Shown: piece after piece, positions 46,281 through 53,727 of the stretch
Layout: every line of letters begins with the position of its first letter
Position numbering within the stretch: position 1 is the stretch's first letter
From: Sphingomonas cavernae
GTDB taxonomy: Bacteria; Pseudomonadota; Alphaproteobacteria; Sphingomonadales; Sphingomonadaceae
Length of the DNA stretch: 64,000 nucleotides
Assembly: GCF_003590775.1 (NCBI RefSeq)
Contig: NZ_QYUM01000002.1
Span: forward strand, 496,001-560,000
Direction of reading: 5' to 3'
Notes under the pieces: model-generated
Database searches by the model: none
Told to the model about the DNA's origin: nothing
What the model saw: the letters and a program-made list of their open reading frames with translations, nothing else
Program-made: the position numbers and the translations under genes

Positions 46281-46412
46281 CGGGTGCATCCAGCTTTTCC
46301 GCCACTTTTGGAGGGTGCGATCCGGGTGCGCTCCATCAGCGCGTCGCCCAAACCGCGCATTTCAGACGAAATCCGAGGGTGCGATCCGCACCCTCGCGGA
46401 GCCGGTGCGATG
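46281..46412. other. Candidate oriT: iterons plus perfect inverted repeat upstream of the mobilisation genes
   Basis: Copies of GGGTGC(G)ATCC-like iterons lie at about 46282, 46313, 46324, 46378 and 46404. A perfect 10-bp inverted repeat CGAGGGTGCG / CGCACCCTCG with ATC loop occupies 46374-46396, and GAGGGTGCGATCCG is directly repeated (46311 and 46376). It lies just upstream of the RHH, coupling protein and MobF genes, the same place as the oriT of R388 relative to trwABC. It could instead be only the operator of the RHH protein. Confidence 0.5.
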
Positions 46413-46778
46413 AAGGCGGTTCATCGTTCAGTTCGGTTGTCCGACGCGCTCGACAAGGCGCTTCGCGCGCTTGCGGAACAGCAGGGCAAGACGGTTTATG
46501 CGATGCTCCAGCGCAGCGTCCGAGCGGGAATCGAGGGCCAGTCGACCCCCCCGGCCAGCCACTCCCATGACCGAGAGCTGGTTGCCGAACTGGCGTTGGT
46601 CAGTACCCGTCTCGACGATGTCGAACGGATACTCGACCGCACCCTGTTCACGGCATGCGCTGCTTATTGCTATGCTCGCAGCGCGGCGATGGGCGGCGGC
46701 AAGACCGACGAGATCATCAGCACCGAGACCAACCGGGCCTATGATCGGCAGCGCGCCGCGATGGCGGAACGGCCATGA
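46410..46778 (+). CDS. Ribbon-helix-helix mobilisation accessory protein (TrwA/MobC-like)
   Basis: 122 residues from ATG 46410. N-terminal strand and two helices (MKAVHRSVRLSDALDKALR, ALAEQQGKTVYAMLQRSVRAG) form an RHH DNA-binding domain of CopG/Arc type; the rest is helical (ELVAELALVSTRLDDVERILDRTL) and may tetramerise. In R388, TrwA plays this part: binds oriT, represses the operon and stimulates TrwB. The stop overlaps the coupling-protein ATG by 4 nt. Confidence 0.8.
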   Translation: MKAVHRSVRLSDALDKALRALAEQQGKTVYAMLQRSVRAGIEGQSTPPASHSHDRELVAELALVSTRLDDVERILDRTLFTACAAYCYARSAAMGGGKTDEIISTETNRAYDRQRAAMAERP

Positions 46779-48664
46779 GCGAGCCTCACGATCGCCGGCT
46801 CCACGCCGAGACGCTGCGGCGTCATCTTCGCTACAGCCAGACGCAGCGGTTCAAACGGCAAGTTGCCATCATGCTCTCGTCGATCGCGCTTGGGGGTTTG
46901 GCCGCGCCCTATCTGATGCTCGACCCACAGATCGTTCAGGACGCCGGCACCCATTATCATGCGAAGATGCTGTCATGGTTTGCGGGCAGCGCCGTCAGCG
47001 ATCCCGGCATGGTGATCCATTACGAGGGGACGGATTATCTGACTCCCGCTCGCACGGTCGCGACCGATCCTTATTTTGTTCGCCGAGCCAGCATCACCAC
47101 TTCGTTTGTCATGCGCGGCAGCATGCTGGGGTTTGTCGCGTGGTTGTCGGGCTTGTTTCTGCTTCGCGGTGTTGCAGCGCGCCGTCGCGAGCGGGCGCTC
47201 CGGGACCGCGTCATTGGTGGCACCGAGGTGACTACCGAGACGAAGCTCGCGAAACTTGCACGAGCCGAAGCTGGCAAGCATCCGCTGGCGATTGGCCCCG
47301 TGCCCTTTCCCAGCCGCCTCGAAACCCGGCACATGGTGATGGTCGGAACGACCGGCAGCGGCAAGACCACGGTGCTGCGCCAAATGCTCGACGGGATCAC
47401 GGCGCGCGGCGAGGCCGCGCTGGTTTACGACACGAGCGGCGAGTTCATCGCCCATTATTACAGGCCCGAATGCGGTGACATCATCCTCAATCCATTCGAT
47501 GCCCGCTGCGTCTATTGGTCGCCTTTCGCCGAAATCGCGCATCCGGCCGACGCCGATCGTGTTGCGCAGCAACTCATTCCCGAGACCGGCGACAAGGACA
47601 ACGATGTCTGGCTGGAAACGAGCCGAATCCTCGTCGCCAACATGCTCCGGGAGTTGTGGAAGGAGAAGAAATGCACGCTGCCCGACCTGCTCGAAGCGCT
47701 GCAGAAGTGGGACAAGGATAAGCTCAAGACCTGGCTGAAGGACACATCGTCGGCGCGGACATTCTCCGACGATGCCGACCGGGCCACCGGTAGTGTGCTC
47801 TTCATGCTCGCGAAGGCCGCGAATTTGATCCAATTCCTTCGGATGCCTGAAGAAGGCGAGAAAGCCTTCGCCTTCCGCGATTTCATAACCGGCCTCGACG
47901 AGCGGAAAGGCGCGAAGCCGTGGATCTTCGTACCACGGAAAGAGGAGCATTTTGCCGCGGCGAAACCCCTGCTCGCCTGTTGGCTCGAATGCGCCGCAAG
48001 TGCCATGCTCGGGCTGTCCCCATCGCCCGACAGACGTATCTGGTTCCTCCTCGACGAGCTTGCCGATCTACCGCGCGTCGACAATCTCGCGCGTCTGCTG
48101 CCCGAGGGCCGCAAGTTCGGCGCGGCGGTCGTTATCACGTTCCAGGCAATAGGCTTGATGCGGCATCGCTACGGCAAGGATTTGGCCGAATCCATGCTCG
48201 GATGCTGCAACACTAAGCTCTTCCTCCAGATGACCGACGGCGAGTCCCGACGCTGGGCGAGCGACACGATCGGCACCTGTGAGGTCGAGGTCCACACCAT
48301 GACCGGCGCGCTCGGCGGCGATGGCGACAAGCCGCGGATGACGTTGGGCCGCCAGCGTCAAACCCGTCCAGCCGTATTCGAGAGCGAACTTCGCCTCGCG
48401 CGCCACGAGGGCTATTTGCTGTTTCCCGACGGGTTCCCGGTCGCGCGCATCGCGCTCACCGCCGATCATATCGAGAAACGCGGCAAGCCGCGCCAGCCTG
48501 CCTTCGTCGAGGCAAACGCCGAGACGACCCTCTGGCACCGGTCATTGGAGGGGCCTCTCGCCGAAGAATCCGAGCCCCCCCTGCCGCCAGCGGCCGAGAA
48601 ACCGAAGATCGGGCAGAAGCCGCCTGCTTCCCCGCCACCGAATGCCGATGATGGGCCGGTCTGA
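46775..48664 (+). CDS. Type IV coupling protein (TrwB/TraD-like)
   Basis: 629 residues. Two N-terminal helices (about 31-48 and 108-130) anchor it to the inner membrane; Walker A GTTGSGKTTV at 191-200, a VYDTSGEFIAHYYRPECGDIILNPFD segment, Walker B FLLDELADLP near residue 430 and VVITFQAIGLMRHRYG are the VirD4/TrwB/TraD hallmarks. It hexamerises to pump relaxase-bound DNA to the secretion channel. A Pro/Lys-rich tail (PLPPAAEKPKIGQKPPASPP) probably contacts partners. ATG overlaps the RHH stop; the stop overlaps the relaxase ATG. Confidence 0.93.
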   Translation: MSEPHDRRLHAETLRRHLRYSQTQRFKRQVAIMLSSIALGGLAAPYLMLDPQIVQDAGTHYHAKMLSWFAGSAVSDPGMVIHYEGTDYLTPARTVATDPYFVRRASITTSFVMRGSMLGFVAWLSGLFLLRGVAARRRERALRDRVIGGTEVTTETKLAKLARAEAGKHPLAIGPVPFPSRLETRHMVMVGTTGSGKTTVLRQMLDGITARGEAALVYDTSGEFIAHYYRPECGDIILNPFDARCVYWSPFAEIAHPADADRVAQQLIPETGDKDNDVWLETSRILVANMLRELWKEKKCTLPDLLEALQKWDKDKLKTWLKDTSSARTFSDDADRATGSVLFMLAKAANLIQFLRMPEEGEKAFAFRDFITGLDERKGAKPWIFVPRKEEHFAAAKPLLACWLECAASAMLGLSPSPDRRIWFLLDELADLPRVDNLARLLPEGRKFGAAVVITFQAIGLMRHRYGKDLAESMLGCCNTKLFLQMTDGESRRWASDTIGTCEVEVHTMTGALGGDGDKPRMTLGRQRQTRPAVFESELRLARHEGYLLFPDGFPVARIALTADHIEKRGKPRQPAFVEANAETTLWHRSLEGPLAEESEPPLPPAAEKPKIGQKPPASPPPNADDGPV

Positions 48665-51414
48665 TGGTTGCGTCGGTATCGCCACTGACCAGTTCAGCGC
48701 ACGCGAGCAGCTATTATGAGGCCGATGATTATTATGCCGAGGGAGGCCTGTCGCCGTCGGAATGGCACGGGAAGGGCGCCGATGAGCTTGGCCTGTCGGG
48801 CGATGTGGACCGCGACGCCTTTCGTGACCTGCTCGACGGCAAGGTCGGCGACCGGCAGCTCGGCACGATGCGCGACGGCCAGCTTGAGCATCGCCCCGGC
48901 TGGGATGTAACCTTAAGCGCGCCCAAGTCGGTATCGATCATGGCCGAGGTCGCCGGAGACCGGCGCCTGATCGCGGCGCACGGCGAAGCGGTGAAGACGG
49001 CGCTTGCCCATGTCGAGACGCATATGGCCGCGACCCGCGTCCGGCACGGCGGTAGCGTGACCCGCGACGCGACCGGCAATCTTGTCGTTGCGAGCTTCCA
49101 GCATGGCACCAGCCGTGCGCAAGACCCGCAACTTCATACCCATAATGTCATCATGAACGCTACGCAGGGCGAGGATGGCTCGTGGCGCAGCCTCGAACCG
49201 CGCGCCATATATCAGCTCCAGAAGCAGATCGGCGCCATCTATCGGCAGGAACTCGCGCTGAAGGTTCGCGAACTCGGCTATGAGATCGAGACGGGCAAGG
49301 ACTCGATGTTCGAGATCAGCGGCGTCTCCGCCGAAGTCATCAGCGCGTTCAGCACTCGCAGCGCCGAGATCGAAGCCGCGCTAGGAGACCGCGGAACATC
49401 GCGCGAGGAAGCGAGCGCCGCCGAGAAGCAGGTGGCCGCGCTCGACACGCGGCAGGCGAAGGTAGCGGCCGATCAGGCTTCGTTGGTCGCGAACTGGCGT
49501 GCGACCGCCGACCAGGCCGGGTTCGATGCCAGCGCGCGTTTTGCGCTCGTTCGAGACGCGCAGGCTAACGCAGAGAGCCTTGCAAACAATTTAGAGCGGA
49601 CGAGCGCCGCCCAACGCGCGGTGGCCCATGCCGCGGACAGGCTCGGTGAGCGGCAATCGGTCTTCTCGGTCGCGGCCCTGCATGAAGAAGCGGGGCGCGT
49701 CGGGTTGGGAAAAGTCAGCTACGCGCAAATCGGGGAGGCGATTGAGGCGGCAAGCGCGCGAGGTGACTTGATCGACCGTATCTTTCTCGACCGGCGCGGT
49801 GCGGAGTTTGCCGGCCTCACCACTCGGCAAAATATCGAGTCCGAAACCCGCTTGCTTCGCATCGAGGCGGCGGGTCGCGGCGCATTCGCGCCGATCGCAT
49901 CGCCGCTCTCCGCGGCAAAGGCGGTCGCTGCCGCCTCGCGGCGGGCCGAACGCGACGGCTTTGTCTGGAATGCCGATCAGCGCGCGGCGACCGAACGGCT
50001 TCTGATAAGCCGCAACCGGATAACCGCGGTGCAAGGTTATGCCGGCACTGCGAAGACCACGACGGTGCTGGCGCCTTTCGCCCGCGAAGCTGAGGCGCGA
50101 GGGGTATCGGTCGTCGCGCTTGCGCCGACGGCATCGGCGGCGATGGTGCTTGGCGAGGCGCTGGGAACGCGCGGAGAGACGGTCGCGCGCCACATGCTGT
50201 CGCCGGGACATTCCGCATCCGATCAGACCGCCGTCTGGATCGTCGATGAGGCCTCGCTGCTTTCGGCTCGCGATACGGCCCGGCTGTTCGATCTGGCCGA
50301 GAAGCATGGAGCACGGATCGTCCTCGTTGGCGACGTGAACCAGCTCGGATCGGTCGAGGCCGGCGCGGCGTTTGAGCAGCTCCAGACGGCGGGCATGGAA
50401 ACAGCCAAGCTCGGGGACATCGTCCGGCAGACAAATAGCGCAACAAAGGACGCCGTGCTGGCCTCCATCGAGGGCGATGCGAAGAAGGCGCTTGCCGCCC
50501 TCGATCGCGGCGGCGGTGCAATCGTCGAAAATGCCGACCGCGCCGAACGCTTCGCAGCCATCGCCGAGCGCTATGCTGATCTCGACAAAGCCAGCCGCGC
50601 CCGCACGCTGGTCATCGAACCGTCGCGCGAAGGCCGCGACGCCTTAACGGCGGATATTCGTCAGGCGCTCGTCCGATCGGGCGCGCTCAGGGGACCGGAT
50701 GTGGCCGTTGAAAGTCTCGTGAACAAGGGACTGACCCGTGCCGAAGCGCGCGACCCGCTCAGCTACGACAAGGGCGACGTCGTCCGCTTTACCCGGGATT
50801 ACGCAGACAAGGGCGTTGCGCGCGGCGAGGCGTTCCGGGTGGAAGGCGTCAATCCGGCCAAGGCGGCGGTCGCACTGCGATCGGAGGATGGGCGCGAGGT
50901 GGATTGGCGTTTGCGGCAATGGGGTGCCGGTAAGGTGCAGGTGTTCGAAACGCAGCGTCTCGCACTCCGGGCCGGGGACAGTATCCGGTTCACGCGCAAC
51001 GATCGCGAGGCCGGCAGAGTGAACGGCGCGCGCGCAGAGGTGACGGCGGTCGATGCCGAGGCAAAGACCGTTACCGTACGGGGTGCGCGAGGTCAGGTTC
51101 AAACGCTGCGCGTCGATGCCGCGCGAGACCGGCACATAACGCATGGCTATGTCGACACCGCCTTCGCGGCGCAGGGCCGCACCGCCGATCACGTCATCAT
51201 CCACGCCGACAGCCGTGCCACCAATCTGGTCGATCAAAAAAGCTTCTATGTCGGGATTTCCCGATCGAAGGAGTCTGCGACGATCTTCACCAATGATCGC
51301 GCCAAGCTCATTGCCGCCATCAGCGAGCGTGCAGGGCAGGTGCAAACCGCTATCGCACAAGCCGCTGTCCCGACAGCATCGGCTGGGAAGGCTGCTGGGG
51401 CCGGGCTAGGATGA
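48664..51414 (+). CDS. MobF family relaxase-helicase (TrwC/TraI-like)
   Basis: 916 residues. N-terminal HUH relaxase with two tyrosine pairs (Tyr17-Tyr18 and Tyr23-Tyr24) and the metal triad His147, His158, His160 in FQHGTS...PQLHTHNVI, offset by three residues from R388 TrwC. A central region follows, then a C-terminal SF1B helicase: Walker A GYAGTAKTTT near residue 460, Walker B WIVDEASLL near 525, and HGYVDTAFAAQGRTADHVIIH. It nicks oriT and unwinds the strand during transfer. Complete and apparently functional. The only other transfer genes nearby are the coupling and RHH proteins; no VirB-type channel is seen. Confidence 0.95.
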   Translation: MVASVSPLTSSAHASSYYEADDYYAEGGLSPSEWHGKGADELGLSGDVDRDAFRDLLDGKVGDRQLGTMRDGQLEHRPGWDVTLSAPKSVSIMAEVAGDRRLIAAHGEAVKTALAHVETHMAATRVRHGGSVTRDATGNLVVASFQHGTSRAQDPQLHTHNVIMNATQGEDGSWRSLEPRAIYQLQKQIGAIYRQELALKVRELGYEIETGKDSMFEISGVSAEVISAFSTRSAEIEAALGDRGTSREEASAAEKQVAALDTRQAKVAADQASLVANWRATADQAGFDASARFALVRDAQANAESLANNLERTSAAQRAVAHAADRLGERQSVFSVAALHEEAGRVGLGKVSYAQIGEAIEAASARGDLIDRIFLDRRGAEFAGLTTRQNIESETRLLRIEAAGRGAFAPIASPLSAAKAVAAASRRAERDGFVWNADQRAATERLLISRNRITAVQGYAGTAKTTTVLAPFAREAEARGVSVVALAPTASAAMVLGEALGTRGETVARHMLSPGHSASDQTAVWIVDEASLLSARDTARLFDLAEKHGARIVLVGDVNQLGSVEAGAAFEQLQTAGMETAKLGDIVRQTNSATKDAVLASIEGDAKKALAALDRGGGAIVENADRAERFAAIAERYADLDKASRARTLVIEPSREGRDALTADIRQALVRSGALRGPDVAVESLVNKGLTRAEARDPLSYDKGDVVRFTRDYADKGVARGEAFRVEGVNPAKAAVALRSEDGREVDWRLRQWGAGKVQVFETQRLALRAGDSIRFTRNDREAGRVNGARAEVTAVDAEAKTVTVRGARGQVQTLRVDAARDRHITHGYVDTAFAAQGRTADHVIIHADSRATNLVDQKSFYVGISRSKESATIFTNDRAKLIAAISERAGQVQTAIAQAAVPTASAGKAAGAGLG

Positions 51415-51506
51415 GGGATGGCGACGCGCGTAAAACGCCTGTTCAGCAAGTGCAGTAGACCCCACGTCTGCCTGAAACCAGCAAGATCGTTCACTTCTAG
51501 CGCCCA

Positions 51507-52151
51507 CTATAGTGCGTCGCGACGTCTGAAGATGTCGCTACAGCGCATGGGGCCAAGGCCAGCGCCAACCAGGCCATGAAGTATATGAGCGTCCTCTTGG
51601 CTGCGTACTTCTGCCGGGAAAACGCCCACACGATTGTAGAGTAGCCAATAGGTTCGAGTCACGCCATCCGAGAATCCAATCCGCGGCCCCTTCGAACTAT
51701 GCCATGAAGTGATTGTTGGGAGCGGCACAGGGTTCTCGCGCCCGTGTCGAAAGCCTTTGACGGCCTCTTCGAATTTGTAATCGAGCGGCATGCGCTCTCG
51801 AATTTTCGCAAAGCAGTCGCGCGGGGACGCAGGGGAGGTCAGGCTTGATGAGAGCCACGCCCTGTAGAAGCGTTCGGCATCGAGTAAAACGACATAGCGT
51901 TCCTCGTTGTACTCACCTCGATTAACCGAAACATATGCGTGAAGTCCCCGACCATATGTCAGCCGCCAAGTCGCTCGCCCGGCGCTAAGCTGATCGAACT
52001 TACATTCATCAAGGCGCGGCGGTGAGGCGGCACCCAAACGGGCCAACTCACGGCGAACAGCCATACCGTCCAGAAACTGCCAGATATTGAGAGGGACTCG
52101 AGTGGGCACGTCCAGCCCGCGGGAATTTGGACGACATTTTCGCTTGAACAT
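51507..52151 (-). CDS. ParB/sulfiredoxin-fold-like protein, possible fertility inhibition factor
   Basis: 214 residues. No signal peptide. The C-terminal part IGFSDGVTRTYWLLYNRVGVFPAEV resembles the DGxTR/HR...L...G...P.V signature of ParB/Srx-fold proteins such as the Osa/FiwA-type plasmid fertility-inhibition factors, which block transfer of other plasmids. The central YVSVNRGEYNEERYVVLLDAERFYRAW has no known motif. Family assignment is from motif memory only. Last minus-strand gene of the CDI locus and convergent to the relaxase; base composition is visibly less GC-rich than the core genome. Confidence 0.45.
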   Translation of the reverse strand: MFKRKCRPNSRGLDVPTRVPLNIWQFLDGMAVRRELARLGAASPPRLDECKFDQLSAGRATWRLTYGRGLHAYVSVNRGEYNEERYVVLLDAERFYRAWLSSSLTSPASPRDCFAKIRERMPLDYKFEEAVKGFRHGRENPVPLPTITSWHSSKGPRIGFSDGVTRTYWLLYNRVGVFPAEVRSQEDAHILHGLVGAGLGPMRCSDIFRRRDAL

Positions 52152-52205
52152 CTCTCAGATTCTCGCCCTAGTAACCGCTCCTCTTCTGCGCCAATGCGAG
52201 CATTG

Positions 52206-52838
52206 TCACCTGTTCCCGAGTACAAGAAGTACTCCGACAAATTTTTCGTCGGGAAACTCTCGACATGCCATAAGAGTGTGCCTCCAAACCAAATCGAACT
52301 TCTCGTCGTCTTTCGCAAATGCAAGCTTCTTGTTTCCGAAAATCGTCCCGCCACCCCTGAGCAGATAGTATAACGAACTCTTCTCGATTTCCGTTGTATT
52401 AAAGGCTTTTGCATACCAATCCGCATCCAGTACAGCCTGTCGGCAGGAATAATCGGATCCGAAATCAAGCCCTTTGATATTGTAGACGGCCACTGTGAGT
52501 CGGATTCTAGCGGGATTATGCTCCAGCAGCGTCGGGCTCACACGTGCATTTGCAAACCGTTGCAGCGCGAATTGATCGATAGCGGACGATCGACTGGATT
52601 GCGCCACCTCCAAGTTTCCGATGCGTTTTTCGTCGGTGACTTCACCTTCGAGCACGATTGTACCATGCTCTCCGGTAGGCTTGATCTCGTCAGGCACCAA
52701 AAGGCTGATTTCAGTGGAAGCCCATTTCGCTTCCTCGACAATAACCGGCTGCGCTTGCGTCGGGCCGGCGAGCAATGTGGCCAGAACAGAGGCAAATATC
52801 GAGATAGAAACACAAAAATGCATCGTTGCATTCTTCAT
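52206..52838 (-). CDS. Secreted protein with TonB C-terminal-like domain
   Basis: 210 residues from ATG 52838; another ATG at 52823 is possible. Signal peptide (HFCVSISIFASVLATLLAGPTQAQP), then the TonB_C/energy-transducer-like module GTIVLEGEVTDEKRIGNLEVAQSS and IDQFALQRFANARVSPTL, then about 90 residues with two cysteines and no known motif. There is no N-terminal membrane anchor or Pro-rich linker as in real TonB. It lies downstream of the candidate immunity gene on the same strand and visibly departs from core base composition. Role unknown. Confidence 0.7.
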   Translation of the reverse strand: MKNATMHFCVSISIFASVLATLLAGPTQAQPVIVEEAKWASTEISLLVPDEIKPTGEHGTIVLEGEVTDEKRIGNLEVAQSSRSSAIDQFALQRFANARVSPTLLEHNPARIRLTVAVYNIKGLDFGSDYSCRQAVLDADWYAKAFNTTEIEKSSLYYLLRGGGTIFGNKKLAFAKDDEKFDLVWRHTLMACREFPDEKFVGVLLVLGNR

Positions 52839-52917
52839 TCGTCTCGCAAATGTAATCTGTAGGGCCGCGGCTAAGCTGAGACGGTCGCGCACAATTCCGG
52901 TCGCTCCGGCTGCCTGA

Positions 52918-53724
52918 TCAAAATGGCCGAGCGACATGAGGCATGTCCTCATAGACCTTCAGCAGCACGTCGATCGGCGAAGGCAGTTCTTCGTCATAAT
53001 AGAATGCCGGATACCAGTGGACCAGCATCAGCCACATGGCGGCTCTCAGCGTTTGCCCGTTTTCCAACCAGTCAGATTCCAAGTGTGCCGTTAGCATTCG
53101 CCGACCTGCGTCCAAAACCTCGTCACGATTAAATTCGAAATTCAGATAATGGCGGCACAACACATAGCCGAGTTCGCGCGGCTTCAACGCTTTGCCGAGG
53201 GAGATTTTCGGTTCGCCCAGCCAATGCTCATACATGTCAACCCCGGCGCGGTAAGGATCAAAGCCCCCTTTGGAATCGACCGCTTCGCCTCCCAAAGCAG
53301 CCAACGCCATATAGTCGTCCAGCCCGTCGCGGATGATCTCCTGACGCGTCCAAGGGTTTTTTTCGCTGCGCCACCAGGCTTCTAAAAAGCGGCGGCTTTC
53401 ACTCCAATGCGTCGAGGCCAGCAGGCCATCCTCCAGCCAAGCCCCCAGCGCCCGGGCTTGATGGAGGTTGTGCTGATGCTGGGCAGGCACAGATCCGAAC
53501 CACTCATATTCTTTAGCAGCCAGCCCTTGATCTATCCGCTGATTGCCTCGGATCAAGAGCGGTTGGGCTTCCTGAGAATAGCCCACCAAGGCACGCCTGA
53601 CATAATTGGTAACGTCGCTTATGCCAAAATTGCCTATGGGGCCTCCCGCTGGCGGAGTACGCTTGAGATCGAAAGGAAGCATCTCTTCGGACGCTTCACG
53701 GACGCGAGCCGCATTCCAAACCAT
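52918..53724 (-). CDS. cdiI: Candidate immunity protein of the CDI toxin (CdiI)
   Basis: 268 residues, soluble, helical, rich in aromatic and acidic residues (YEHWLGEPKISLGKALKPREL, MLVHWYPAFYYDEELPSPI). ATG 53724 comes 3 nt after the cdiA stop (TGA GCA ATG), in the same frame, the standard cdiA-cdiI arrangement. Size and helical make-up resemble DUF1910/DUF1911 (PoNi-type) nuclease immunity proteins, but this could not be checked. It should bind and neutralise the nuclease tip of CdiA in the cytoplasm. Confidence 0.7.
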   Translation of the reverse strand: MVWNAARVREASEEMLPFDLKRTPPAGGPIGNFGISDVTNYVRRALVGYSQEAQPLLIRGNQRIDQGLAAKEYEWFGSVPAQHQHNLHQARALGAWLEDGLLASTHWSESRRFLEAWWRSEKNPWTRQEIIRDGLDDYMALAALGGEAVDSKGGFDPYRAGVDMYEHWLGEPKISLGKALKPRELGYVLCRHYLNFEFNRDEVLDAGRRMLTAHLESDWLENGQTLRAAMWLMLVHWYPAFYYDEELPSPIDVLLKVYEDMPHVARPF

Positions 53725-53727
53725 TGC

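Noticed and set aside
46195-46413. A 72-codon plus-strand frame between the unknown protein and the RHH gene
   Set aside because: It is Arg-rich without family likeness and lies exactly over the iterons and inverted repeat; the region is better explained as oriT/operator DNA.
51415-51506. Gap between relaxase and the ParB/Srx-like gene searched for a tRNA-Gly 3' end copy or terminator
   Set aside because: Neither an attachment-site repeat nor a clear hairpin with T-run was found.
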